This document shows positions 32,715 to 44,220 of a stretch of DNA of 64,000 bases, in pieces. The position numbers and the translations under genes are program-made. Source of the stretch: Solanum dulcamara (taxonomy: Eukaryota > Streptophyta > Magnoliopsida > Solanales > Solanaceae); NCBI RefSeq assembly GCF_947179165.1, contig NC_077248.1:54669732-54733731 (forward strand), given 5' to 3'. Every line of letters starts with the position of its first letter. Positions within the stretch are counted from its first letter, which is position 1. The notes under the pieces were generated by a model. It was not told the DNA's origin. It worked only from the letters and a program-made list of their open reading frames with translations, and ran no database searches.

Positions 32715-34753
32715 TGTCACGATCCAAACTAGGGCCTAGGCATGGCATGATAAGTAAGATTTTTGAAGAAACTGCAACCAAGCCTCTTAGCATACCATAA
32801 ACATACATAAGATAATAAATAAATGGAAGCTCATAAAACTCCAAGAAGACATATCATAACTAGAGTGAATCAAGACAAAATAAACTTTATACAAATATGT
32901 CCAACATGCCTCTACATGACTACATAGGTAGGGACTAGGACATGTTCCTAGCTCATCCTCAATGAAAGTAAGGATGCAACATAAAATAGTCTCAAAACCT
33001 CATCATAGTCTAGAAATGACAATAAGAGGAAAGAATGACTTAGTTTGCCCTCAAATCATAAGGACTCACCACACAATCTTCAAATGAATCACCGACTAGC
33101 CATAAGAGTAAGATGGAGCATCCATCCCTACATTATAATATAATGTAGGCAATGAAGTATGTGTTAGTACGTTTGAATATAGGCAATGCATAATAAAACC
33201 ATGTTGTGCAAATGACCATTTTGAATCGCATGAAAAAGAAGTAATAAAATCATAAGTAGACATAAGAAGAATCAATGCACCATAAACGAGAAGGGTATCA
33301 TATAAAAGTAAAGGATATGAGTAGTCTTGTAAAATTTCATATGGACCATACATATGCGGGAGATAACTATAACCGATTTAAGACCATGCGAGCTATTACA
33401 TAGAATCCAATGATCCCCACATCGAGAAGGGGGAGGCTACTTCCTAAGGTAGACTCCGTCTCATGAACATGTGCTATATATGGATTCAATAGTTAGGCCA
33501 TAAAGGCAATCCTATGGTGGCAACATAGTGAAGGGACTAGATATTTCTACTAAGGACCCCTTGGGTTGAGTCTCCACCTCAACGTCCTCTCATTTCTAAG
33601 TCAACATCCCACGGAATACATACCATATCATAAATCATACTTGTCATAAATCATAAGCTTTCCATAATCATAATTCATAAAATTTATTCACAAGAATAAC
33701 TCATTATCATGTGATTCATGTAATGTGGGTGTAGGTCTTCCATCTTACGAATCCTTTTCATAAAAGCATCATTAGAGTCTTAGGTCACCCTCTTACATAA
33801 AACGTGCTTGAATAATTGAAATTCATTATCACGACTTATACTTGAAATTAAGGGTAAAACATGAATACATGATCAATTGACTTAGAAATCGTGAAATTAG
33901 ATTAAAAACATGTATGATTATATACTTTACATCAACCTATACATAATTCATGAAGATAATATCAAGAGAAAGTATAATTGAAGATATCCATAATCTATAT
34001 CATGAACCCTAAGGATCAATGTAGGAGAATTCATAGTAAAAATCTTCAATTCCATGCAATAACCAATAATTTATATTAAAATAGACTCATAATCATAATT
34101 AGAATAATAATTCATGTAATTGAAGTAGAGATCACAAAACCCATAAGAATACATAATTGAATTTATCAAAAAGGCCGAGAATTTATTGCGCTCCATGGGT
34201 GAAAATACCCTTGAATGAAATACTCACATACCTTGATTGAGAATACCAAAGAAACTTGAAGAAATTGAAACTTTTGATGGAGAGCTTGAGAGAATTCCTT
34301 GAAGTTCTTCAATGGAGTTTCTGAGATCTTTTGTAGAGAGAATAATTTGAATCGGTGAATTATGGTAGAATAAATGAGATTAGGGGTTTAGAGTAGTTTA
34401 TAGGGTCAAATTAGGTCCTAAAAACGTCCAAGTTCATTAACTTATAGTTAGGGAAATGTCTAAAATGTTCCCACTTAAAAACTAAATTCCAACAAAAAAT
34501 CATACCCAGGTCTGCGATGCGAACTTGTTCCTTGATAGGCCAATTTTGAGTGAATGAGAATTTGGCCATATTTTGACTAGGGGAGAAATTGCACAATGGG
34601 GGAGCAGGACCTGTCGCGTTCTCTACAGGAAGTGAAATTTCTTGTAAAAATTTATCTTCCAAAATATGTGACCTAAAAATCCACCGAGGCTATTTTTGCA
34701 ATGTTTAACCTTATTATAGTATATTTCAACCTCCAAACACTCGGGACATTACA
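32715..34753 (-). repeat. 3' LTR of gypsy B
   Basis: In plus orientation TGTCACGATCC...GACATTACA. On the minus strand it starts TGTAATGTCCCGAGTG, directly after a polypurine tract at 34756-34768 (AAGGGGTAGATAT read on the minus strand). Confidence 0.88.
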
Positions 34754-34964
34754 ATATCTACCCCTTGGGAGCATTCATCCTCAAATAAGGTAGTACTAGC
34801 TTGAAACAAGTAGAATGTATAGATAACAACCCAACATGAATGTAAATATTGCAATTTAAACATTATTTAAAATCAGGTGCATGAGTATGCATGGATGTAA
34901 TGAGACATAGAAAGGTTGGAGCGTGAGAGTTTTGAGGATTTGAACATGAAGAGCTAAATACCTT

Positions 34965-37024
34965 ATGTCAAAATGGAGGGAAAGAGATAAGGATAACATT
35001 TCATTATGTCCGCTTCCATTTCTCCTGTAGCACTTTCAACCTTTTGGTTCCTCCAAAAGACTTTAACGGATGTAACTTCCTTGTTTCTAAACCTTTTAAC
35101 TTGGTGGTCAAATATTTCTACCAAAACCTCCTCATAAATCAAGAATTCTTCAACACACATTACCCAAAGGTACAATGTCATTGGGATCACCAAAACATAT
35201 CCTAATCTTCAATACATGGAATACAGATGAACCAAGGATAACTCCAATGGAAAATAAAGTTCATAGGCCACCATACCAATATGCCTATCCTATATTGGAC
35301 TACATACCTTGGACTAAGCTTTCCCTTATTTCCGAAATACATTACCCCTTTCATTGGCAAAATCTTCAAGTAAACCCAATCTTCCACATCGAATTCAAGT
35401 TCTCTCTTTCTAACATTCGAATAGGACTTTTGATGACTTTGGGAAGCCCTTAACCTTTATCGAATAAATTTGACCTTTTCCAAATCCTCAAACACTAGCT
35501 CGATCCTAACAAGGTACCCTCTACCACTTCAAACCATCCAATAGGTAATCAACACCTTCTCTCATACAAAGCTTCAAATGGTGCCATTCTGATACTTAAA
35601 TGGTAACTATTGTTGTATGAAAATTCAACTAAAGCTATGTGATCATCCCAACTTCCTTTGAAATCAAGCACACAAACCCTTAACATGTCTTCTAGAGTTT
35701 GGATTGTTCTTTTGTCTTGTCCATTGGTTTGAGGATGAAATGCAGTACTTAGCTTAACTTTGGTGCCAAGACCCTTTTGAAAATATTTCCAAAAATGAGA
35801 AGTGAATTGAGTACCAAGATCTGAAATGTTGGATAATGGAACACCATGTAACTTTACCAATTCCAAAATTTTCATCTTAGCATAATCTTCGGCAATATTA
35901 GAAGTCTTAATCAGTAGAAAATGGACTGACTTGGTCATTCTATCCACTATCACCCAGATAGAGCCATGTTGTTTTCGGGTACGAGGCAAACCCATTATGA
36001 AGTTCATGTTCACATCACTTCACTTTCAAGTAGGAATTTTGATATCTTGGGATAGACCTCCCGGTCTTTGATGTTCAACTTTCACTTGTTGGCAATTTGG
36101 ACATTCCACTACAAACTTTTCTATGTCCCTCTTCATACAACCCTCTAACACATTTCCCTCAAATCTCTATACATTCTGGTGGAACCAGGATGTATAGAGT
36201 ATCAAGAGCTATGGGATTCACCCAAAATCATTTCTCTTAGGCCATCAACATTAGAAATACATAACCGACCTTGGTTACGAAATACTCTACCTCTTGAGAG
36301 AAAATCTCAATCTTTTTATCAACCACATATTTCTTCAATTCAACTAAACTTAGATCCATGTCTTTCTTTGCCTTATATCCACTACAAATGACGATTCTGA
36401 ACCATTTTGAACAACAATACCGCACTCAGAACCACTCAACTTTACCCCCAAACAGGCTAATCAGTGCACATCTTTAACCAACTTCTTCTTGTTATCTTTA
36501 ACATAAGCAACACTATTTATTAATAACTAACTAAGAGCATCAATAACAATATTTGCTTTATCCAGATGGTAAAACACACTCATATCATAATTTTTTAATA
36601 GTTCAAGCCACTCTTTTGCCTAAGGTTCAAGTCTCTTTGTCTAAACACATAGTGCAAGTTTTTGTAGTTGGTAAATATGTCAACATGCACCCCATAAACA
36701 TAGTGACGTCAATTTTTCAATGCAAGAACAACCGCCATCAATTCAATATCATGAGTTGGATACTTTTGTTCATGCACTTTTAGTTTTCTAGAGGAATATG
36801 CTATGACCTTGCCATGTTGTATCAAAAAATAATCCAATCCAACCCGTGAGGTATCACCATATACAAAAAAACCATTTGTACCTTTTGGAAATATCAAAAT
36901 AAGAGCCATCATAAGACGGTCCTTCAATGTTTGGAAACTTCTTTCACACTCATCGACCATTGAAACTTCACCTTCTTTTGGGTCAAATTAGTCAAAGGCG
37001 ATGCAATAGATGAAAATATTTCTA
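34965..37024 (-). pseudogene. Gypsy B pol 3' part: RNase H, integrase, chromo-like tail
   Basis: The minus-strand frame enters at [18 protein letters not shown] (about 37015-36965), the end of the RT connection. RNase H: DERSFQ-like [30 protein letters not shown], then [20 protein letters not shown] and [12 protein letters not shown] (36960-36709). Integrase 36013-35549: IWVIVDRMTKSVHF has the first Asp, ISDLGTQFTSHFWK the second, and NGQDKRTIQTLEDML has Lys where the catalytic Glu belongs. The sequence ends with a chromo-like tail: YEEVLVEIFDHQVKRFRNKE and VTSVKVFWRNQKVES (about 35135-35015). Stops are frequent between RNase H and integrase. It cannot make a working enzyme. Confidence 0.85.
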
Positions 37025-37129
37025 CAAATATTCTTTACATCTAAACAGAGCAGCGTAGAAATACTGCTACCTTTATAAATCTACCACTACTGCTGCATAT
37101 ATCAATATCAACTCTAGTTACGTTAATGT

Positions 37130-39430
37130 ATCAAGTATAGCTATTCAAATATAGGAGCAAAGATTGTCAATGACCTATGCTTGTCCCTCTTATATGTATG
37201 TGTTGGACCACATCCTTTAAAATTATATCACTATATAATCTTCCATGCTTGAATTTGCACTTATTTCTTTTGGGCCAAATCAATGTGATAAGCATAGCAA
37301 AGGCAACTGTCGTGACTTGTGCTGTTGTTTCCTTTTTTCTTGCTTTGTACTCACCCATTACACCTCAACATTCCAGTCATGAATGGGTCTTTGAAACCCT
37401 AACCAAGCATACAACCTAGACTATAATAGTTTAGTCTTTCCACATTCAAAACATAGGTAATCAAGCATTTCCAAGTTCTATCCACAAAAGATGCAATCAG
37501 GGGACACTTGTATTACATACTTAAGTAGCCTCTTCACTGTGGCCAATCTTGTTTATAGGTCTAACGATAATATGAATTTGAATCTTGGATGAACTTTAGT
37601 ATGAAATATAATACTCTTCCAAATAACTTTAGGCATTTGAGGCATAAGATATGTGTACATCATATGAACTGAGAAATTGGTCTTGTAACACCTTTGAAAA
37701 TATTATTTATATTATTTTCTATCACTGGTTGCCCAAGCATTATCCACATCCTGTCCTCTAATATTTTCCGCACTACCTAAGAAGCATTCTTTGGTATTTG
37801 CATAAGTTCAAAAGACCAGTTTTTGATATAGTACCCATGAACCCATTGTATTCATAAACATTTCTTCATTCTAGCCACATTCCATAATTGCTTAAGAATA
37901 GTTGCTCTATTCCATAAGACTAAGTTTGTGATATTCAGCCCACCAGCAGCTACAAGTTTGCATACATTTTTCCAAGAAACCAAAGCCTTTTTTGAGATTG
38001 TAACAGATTCAGTCTAAAGAAATGTCCTACAAAGTTGTTTTATATTCTTTATTACTTTCTTAGGCATAAGAAAAAGTTGTGCCCAATATGCTTGCATACC
38101 ACATATCACTGATTTGATCAACTATAGTCTACCAGTATAAGAAATCATTTTTGAAGACCAACAGGTTATCTTGGGAGTTATCTTATCAAGCAATGGCATA
38201 TACTGGCCGATATGTAGTTTCTTAGAAGCCAAGGCCACTGGAAGGTACCTAAAGGGTAAGGATCCTTCAACAAATACCAATTTTTCTATAATCTCCTATT
38301 TTTTATGATCAAGAACCTCAACAATGTAGATTGAACTCTTATCCAGATTGGCCTGTAACCCCGAGGCTTTGGAAAATCTTATGAGTGCACTATTGATCAT
38401 CCTTACATAGAGTAAATCTGCTCTGCAACACATTAACAATTTATCTGTAAAACATATATGGGTACTACATAATTTCCAACATCTAGGGTGGAAATTAAAG
38501 TTCATATCCCAAGTCATCTGATGCATTTCCCTTCCCAGGTATTCCATTGCAAGAACAAATAAGTAAGGAGACATAGGGTCTCCTTGCCTAATCCTTCTTT
38601 TAGTAGAAAAGAGGTAGTAAGTCCACCATTCATCATCAATGAGTAAGAAACTATAGAGATGCACTCCATGATCCAATGAACAAATCTACCAGGGAAACTC
38701 ATAGCTACTAACAATTTTTGCAAGAACCCCCATTCCAATGTATCATATGCTTTCCTTAAGTCCACTTTTAGCACCACTTGGGTGACACCCATTTCCTGGT
38801 ATAGCCTTTAAAGATCTCATGACTCAACAATATATTGTCTATGATACTTCTCCCCTCAATAAAAACTGATTGTGAGCTACCAACCAGTCGTAAAATAACT
38901 ACTTTGAGTCTCTGAGTGATCATCTTTGAAATAATCTTGTAAATTGTAGAAACATGCAATAGGTATATATTCCTTCACTTTTGTAGGAGCTGGAACCTTA
39001 GGAATCATAGTGATAGTTGTAACATTTACTGTAGACCATAGCTTTCTAGTGTGAAAATAATATTTTACAGAAGCTAGTACATCATTCTCAACCAAATCCC
39101 AATTCCTTGTAAAGAACTCTGTTGGAAAATCATCTACCCCAGGAGTTTTATCTTTAGGCATGGCTTTAATAGCTTCTATTTTCTTCTCATCAGACACCTC
39201 CTTTATTAATTCTTGTTGTTATTCCATAGTTAGACAAGCACATGCTCAGACATTGTATCTTATGAGTACTAGATCCCATCAAACTAGAAAACACATCTAT
39301 GAATTCTTGCTCCGCCTGCATTGGATCAGTAAATTTAATGCTAGTATCAGTGTATATAGAGGTGATAGTATTCTGAGAGTTTCTTATCTTCCACTGAGCA
39401 TAGAAATATCTAGTATTAGAATTATCCACA
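37130..39430 (-). pseudogene. LINE B reverse transcriptase and zf-RVT tail
   Basis: Segments on the minus strand: IKAMPKDKTPGVDDFPTEFF (about 39170-39110); SQSVFIEGRSIIDNILLSHE (about 38880-38820); motif A VLKVDLRKAYDTLEWGFL (about 38780-38720); motif B region KRRIRQGDPMSPYLFVLAME (about 38600-38540), intact; motif C region HICFTDKLLMCCRADLLYV (about 38465-38410), where the family has FADDLL, so the second catalytic Asp is Lys; ASGLQANLDKSSIYI; VSWKNVCKLVAAGGLNITNL (about 37985-37920); and the tail FAMLITLIWPKRNKCKFKHG with DVVQHIHIRGTS (37300-37180). Frames change several times. No separate RNase H domain follows. Confidence 0.85.
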
Positions 39431-40500
39431 CTCTATCCATTTGGCCCTGGCTTTTTGCCTAAGTGCTTGTTCCTCAATAGAACTTCACTTCTCAAACTCC
39501 ATTATTAATTTCCTCTCTTCATAAACCTAATCATAATTCAAGATTTGAGTATGTAGAATATCCAGCCTTTCTCTTGCCACACTTAATTTTTGTTTATAAG
39601 AAGCCAAATAAGCATTTAGGTCTCTTAGCTGCACTTTTATATTCTTCAATTTATACCATACATTCTCAATAGACTGTATATTTTTCACTTGCCTCCACAC
39701 TCTATGTACAATCCCCAAAAAATCAAGATGATCCATGATATGAGTAAACAATCAAAAATCTTAAGATGTAGAGTATCATGATAATGACATTGGACAACTA
39801 TAGGGGTGTGATCTGAAACAGAAGAATTCAAGTACACAACCTCTAAATTTCCCCATTGTTGGATCCAATTGAAGTCTCCTACGGCCCAATCAATTTTACT
39901 ATAACTCTTTTGTCAATATTTTGTTTATTCCTCCAAGTAAAATGTCATCCCTTGCTTCTGAGTGGTGTGAGTTGCATATTATCCAGTAGCCCTTGGAACC
40001 CCTAAATATCACTATTTGTAACAACTAATCCCATTCTATCTGCAGTGCTAAGGACATTATTGAAGTCACTATAGAAACTCAATAGCATCTGAGTTTGGAA
40101 GCAGATCTGAATTAATTCTATCTATAAATTTTGTCTTAATTAACTTTATTCCTTGCATAAACCACTGTAATATGATCTATGATTTGGCTCCTGGGTTCTT
40201 CAACTAAACAGTGAATATATTCTTCCCTCACATCAAGGATAGTAACACTAAAATGATTCATCCATACTAGACATATTCTTCCATTGTGATGATATCCATA
40301 GTTGGTGCATACCATCCTTCCATTAGCTATCTTCTTCAATATACGTTGTGCTCCATGCTCCTTCACTCTAGTTCCAAACACCCAAAAAAATCTATTTTAT
40401 GTTTTGCAAGAAAACGTTTTACCTCTTTCTGCTTATGGGCCTAGTTCAGGCCTTTAATATTCCATGTGGATATGATCATAGTTGAATAAATGGGAGGGAG
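39431..40500 (-). pseudogene. LINE B endonuclease remnant and linker
   Basis: The recognisable parts are KEHGAQRILKKIANGRMVCT and YGYHHNGRICLVW (about 40370-40265), DHITVVYARN (about 40165-40140), and a Lys/Leu-rich linker (LKNIKVQLRDLNAYLASYKQ, about 39665-39600). These match the middle of the APE-type domain and the stretch before RT in Solanaceae L1 elements. The GDFN and SDH motifs are blurred by frameshifts; FRSHPYSC-like residues sit where SDH would be. Strongly decayed. Confidence 0.65.
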
Positions 40501-40556
40501 TTTCTAGAGCTATGATACACTTTATCCCTGTCCCCATGAGTATTTGTACCAGTGTC

Positions 40557-41383
40557 CTAAACTTGTTTCTTACCCTTTCTTTGTCTTTGGAATATCTCCT
40601 CAAGGGTATCAGTAGGTCCACTTATTTCTACAGTTGGTTCCTCTATATTTGACTCTATTACCATAGGTGCATAAGCCACTACTTCTATATTCACCACTTC
40701 TACAGTTGCTTCCTTGACATGCCATTCCTGACGAGGGGGTTTCCTTTTCCTAGGCTTCCTATCCTTTTTCATAGGTGGTGCATTCTGTATTCCTGCAATT
40801 TCTCCATGGTATATGCCCATAAATAAGAAACGAATTAAAAAATTGTGGTCTCTAATCATAGGCAACATATTGCTCCCATGGACCTTCCAATTTCAATGTG
40901 AATACACTCAATTAAAGGTTGGGATGCATTGACCTCAATGAGTAGTCGTGCATAGGAGATCTTCTTAGTATTAGCTATAAAATTATTTGTACCTATAGGC
41001 TCCCCAACTGGTAACCCTGGGAGTTTCACCCAAATAGGGATAACACTGAGCATGGCCTTATCAAATTCAAAATCAAGCTCCCAAGGCCTAAGGATAATTA
41101 GTTTATTATTGAAATAGTAAGGTCCTGAGTGAATCACTAGACCCTTATCCTCCTTAGTATTAAATCTGAATATGAAGTACCCATCATCATGCATCAACAC
41201 CTTAGATTTAGTCACAAAACTCCAAACTCTAGTCACATAATTGTCCTTATGATGCTCCTGAGGTAATTCCCCAACAACATACCCAATCAAAGCCGAGTGC
41301 CAGAGCTTTACCTGGTGTTTGATATCATCATCCACAATCATCACAGTAAGGATGCCATTCTTGACAGATGGGGGAGTATACAT
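40557..41383 (-). pseudogene. LINE B ORF1 (DUF4283)
   Basis: A long open part, 41383-40856, reads MYTPPSVKNGILTVMIVDDD, VKLWHSALIGYVVGELPQEH, FVTKSKVLMHDDGYFIFRFN and LIILRPWELDFEFDKAML, then IPIWVKLPGLPVGEPIGTNN. This is the DUF4283 domain of plant LINE ORF1 proteins, well preserved. It continues after a frame change as 40868-40557 with MGIYHGEIAGIQN, a basic patch KKDRKPRKRKPPRQEW and the end RQRKGKKQV. The CCHC knuckle seen in relatives is not evident. It would bind LINE RNA. Confidence 0.8.
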
Positions 41384-41775
41384 TAACGCCTTTGCCTCAC
41401 TATGATTTACTCACTTTTTAGGAATTCCAGTAATAGTAGGAGTTGGTTTCCTAGAAGTACAAGCGTCTGAAAAATAGGGCTCTCTAGATACTGAATCCTT
41501 TTCTCCATTTTTGACCTTTTGCACTTGTATCTCCTCCTCCTAGATATTGGTGTCATTTTCTTCTAGAATTGATTGGAAACCTAGTGGTAGAAAATTTCCA
41601 AAAGTGATTGGTGGTCTCTACTGGGGATTTCATCTGTCGGTGTGATATATGTCATAGCCTATGTATTAAATGTGTCACCTTCCATCATATTATTGCTATC
41701 TCGATGGAAAAATCACTGCTTTCTATTATGCGCCGAGAGAAAAATAATGTGTCTATCGATCACCCTCAATACAAA

Positions 41776-42630
41776 TAGCTCCAAATTATCTATTCTTGGA
41801 ATAGGATATTTGTTCTTTATGGTGACCTTATTCAATTTTCGGTAGTATATACACATATGAACTGACCCATCTTCTTTCTAACAAATAATACAGGAGCACC
41901 ACATGGTGAAATACTTGGCCTAATGAAACCCTTATCTAACAAATCTTTTAATTGTTCCTTCAAATCCTTAAGTTCTGTTGGGCCATACGATAAGGAGGGA
42001 TAGAGATGGGTTGAGTATTGGGAAGAAAATCTATACAAAAATGAATTTCCCTTACAAGATAAATACCAGGCAAGTCCTCAGGAAACACTTTGGGGAATTC
42101 ATTTACAATGGGAACCAAATCAATAGTAGGAGCTTCAGAATTTTTATCCATAACCCACACTAGGGGATAGATACACCCCTTAGAAATCATTCTTTGGGAT
42201 TTTAGGCACGATATGAATTGTCCCCTGAATACCGAATCATTACCCTTCCACTCAAGAATCAACTTATTAGGAAATTAGAATTTGACCATATGAGTTCTAC
42301 ATTTAATGGATTCATAGGAACCATGTAGCCAATTCATACCAAGAATAACATCAAAATTGATCATGTTAAGTTCACCAAGATCATGAAGTATTATTATGCA
42401 AGACTGACATGGGGCAATCTTTATAGACTTTCTTGGCTAAAACAGAATCACCAACAGGAGTATAAATCAAAAAAGGCTCTAGCAAGATTTTGGGACATAT
42501 ATCAAATCTTATAGCAAGGTAAGGAGTAATGATGTATAATCTGTCACCCAGATCAAGTAAAGCATGAGCATCAAAATCAAAGACCCGCAGCATACCCATT
42601 ACCACATCGGAAGACTCCTCAATATCTTGC
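41776..42630 (-). pseudogene. Gypsy B pol 5' part: protease and RT start
   Basis: The protease region (about 42610-42500) is VVMGMLRVFDFDAHALLDLG, where the family has LLDPGATLSF, so the active-site segment is damaged. Further on, ILGMNWLHGSYESIKC and FPNKLILEWKGND lead to [32 protein letters not shown] [54 protein letters not shown] and [12 protein letters not shown] (42262-41850). A last piece, [16 protein letters not shown], stops at LINE B. Two or more frames and several stops are needed. Confidence 0.8.
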
Positions 42631-43759
42631 CTAGCTTGGAGTTCATAGACCCTATTTGGCATAGGCCACCACCTTGTTGAACTTGTCCACCTTGAGTATC
42701 TTGAACTTGAGGACGTCCTTCTCTCCTATTTTTAGGGCATTCAGAGACCTTGTTCCCCATTTTACCATATCCAAAACAAGCACCCGTAACAAACAAATTT
42801 TTACCTCCAGAGTTTTTCCCACACTTGGAATACTTGGGAAAAGTAGACCCACTAACACCACCACCTTGGGCCTTAAGGTTGGACAACCTATCTTTGTCAA
42901 ATCTTTGGGCAGAAGCTTGTGAAGAACCTCGGCCTTGGAACATTTGGGTTTGTTGAAACCGACCATTACAACCCTAGATTTGGATTGAGAAAACTCACTT
43001 CAAATCGATCTCTCTTGGACTCTCTCACATTCCTCTCTTTAAGCTTCTCCCCTTTAATTTGTTCGGCATATGTCATGAGCCTAAAAATATCCATCTCTTT
43101 GATGAACATTGTGGTTCGACATTCTTTAATCACCAAGTCCGACACACCCGAAATAAATTTATTCATTCAGGCATAAGAGTCAGCTACCAAAAAAGGAGCA
43201 TACTTTGACAACTTTGTGAACTTGACGGCATACTCCTCACATTCATATTACCTTGCTTAAGATTGATGAACTCAAACACTTTTGCCTCCCTCAATTCAAG
43301 TGGGTAAAAGCTGTCAAGAAATGCAACCTTGAAGTTCTCCTAAGATATAGGATCTCCTTCAACTATTTTAACCTTCCATTGATTGAACCATACTTGAGAA
43401 ACATCCTTGATTTGGTAGGTCATCAACTTCGCTTTCTCCTCCGAAGATACCCCCATAATAGAAATAATCTTATGCACTTCATCAATAAAATCTTGGGGAT
43501 CCTTATCAACCTTGGACTCATAAAACTCGCGAGGGTTTATCCTTGTAAAGTCCCTAACTCTTGAAGTTGGTGTAGACATATTTGGAGGAGCCACTACTCC
43601 TTGGTTCACTTGAGTAGTAATGACTTGAGCTAGAATAGATATGGTGGTTCAAAATTCGGCATGAGTAACTTGATCGGCTAGAGGATCATTACGAGCTTGA
43701 GGAGTTTGTCCCTCATTAGCGTCAACCCCTCTTTGATATGAAGCTCCTCTTGGAGGTAT
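42631..43759 (-). pseudogene. Gypsy B gag
   Basis: The family start ATGCCTCCAAGA is present at 43759 but the first codon is ATA, so the normal start is lost. Then come PRGASYQRGVDANEGQTPQA, VVAPPNMSTPTSRVRDFTRI, DKDPQDFIDEVHKIISIMGV and VSQVWFNQWKVKIVEGDPIS (43609-43340). The frame moves near 43200. The nucleocapsid part has GRGSSQASAQRFDKDRLSNL and a knuckle CFGYGKMGNKVSEC (about 42800-42760), where the norm is CxxCxxxxHxxxxC; Tyr and Asn replace one Cys and the His. The gene cannot be expressed as one protein. Confidence 0.82.
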
Positions 43760-43803
43760 TTTTTGAAAATTGCAAAACAAAATTATTAGAGGAAAAAGAC
43801 TTA

Positions 43804-44043
43804 GAGCTCATTTGGATTGGCTGAAAAAAGGTAGCTTTTAAGACAAAAAAAATAAAAAGTCAAACTAAAATGACTTTTAAGTTTAAAAAAAAAGTAGGGA
43901 GATTCCTACTTTTGGTTTTTAACTTTTCTAAAGTCATTTAAAACTTATCTTAAATCATTTTTAATTTTTCTAAACACTCTGAAAGCCTAAAAAATGACTT
44001 GAAATTAGGTTGGACCAACTTTTAAGCCAATCCAAATAGACTC
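43804..44043. mobile_element. Tourist-like (PIF/Harbinger) MITE, 240 bp
   Basis: The terminal inverted repeats are GAGCTCATTTGGATTGGCT and, read inward from the right, GAGTCTATTTGGATTGGCTT. They are flanked by the 3 bp duplication TTA (43801-43803 and 44044-44046). The interior is AT-rich with no gene and can fold back on itself (AAAGTCATTT and AAATGACTT words). It lies in the untranslated leader of gypsy B, between primer site and gag. Confidence 0.8.
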
Positions 44044-44204
44044 TTAGGGTACACTCTATCGCATGACATAGATCATAAAAGAAGTAAAACTTTCCTAATA
44101 CGCCTCATAGCCTCGTACTCATAGATGTGGCACACTTCAAACCCATGAAAAAGACTCTCTTTGATGCGATATGTTGAAATTCTGAGGATATTTCAAAACC
44201 TGGT

Positions 44205-44216
44205 GCTCTAATACCA
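44205..44216 (-). promoter_or_regulatory. Primer binding site of gypsy B
   Basis: Read on the minus strand TGGTATTAGAGC, one change from the initiator Met tRNA site TGGTATCAGAGC. It is four bases inside the 5' LTR. Confidence 0.85.
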
Positions 44217-44220
44217 AGTT

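Larger units (their letters stand above)
37025..41780 (-). mobile_element. LINE B, L1-type, inside gypsy B RT
   Basis: Minus-strand LINE with ORF1 (DUF4283) near 41383, endonuclease remnants, RT and zf-RVT tail ending about 37130. Gypsy RT stops at YPIPRIDN (about 41780) and resumes only at VEIFSSIASPL (about 37015). About 200 residues of RT, including the active site, are therefore absent at the insertion. No poly-A tail or LINE target duplication is visible. Borders are good to about 20 bp. Confidence 0.82.

Noticed and set aside
43253..43564. 103-codon plus-strand frame opposite gypsy B gag
   Set aside because: The minus strand carries clear gag motifs; the plus frame is its shadow.
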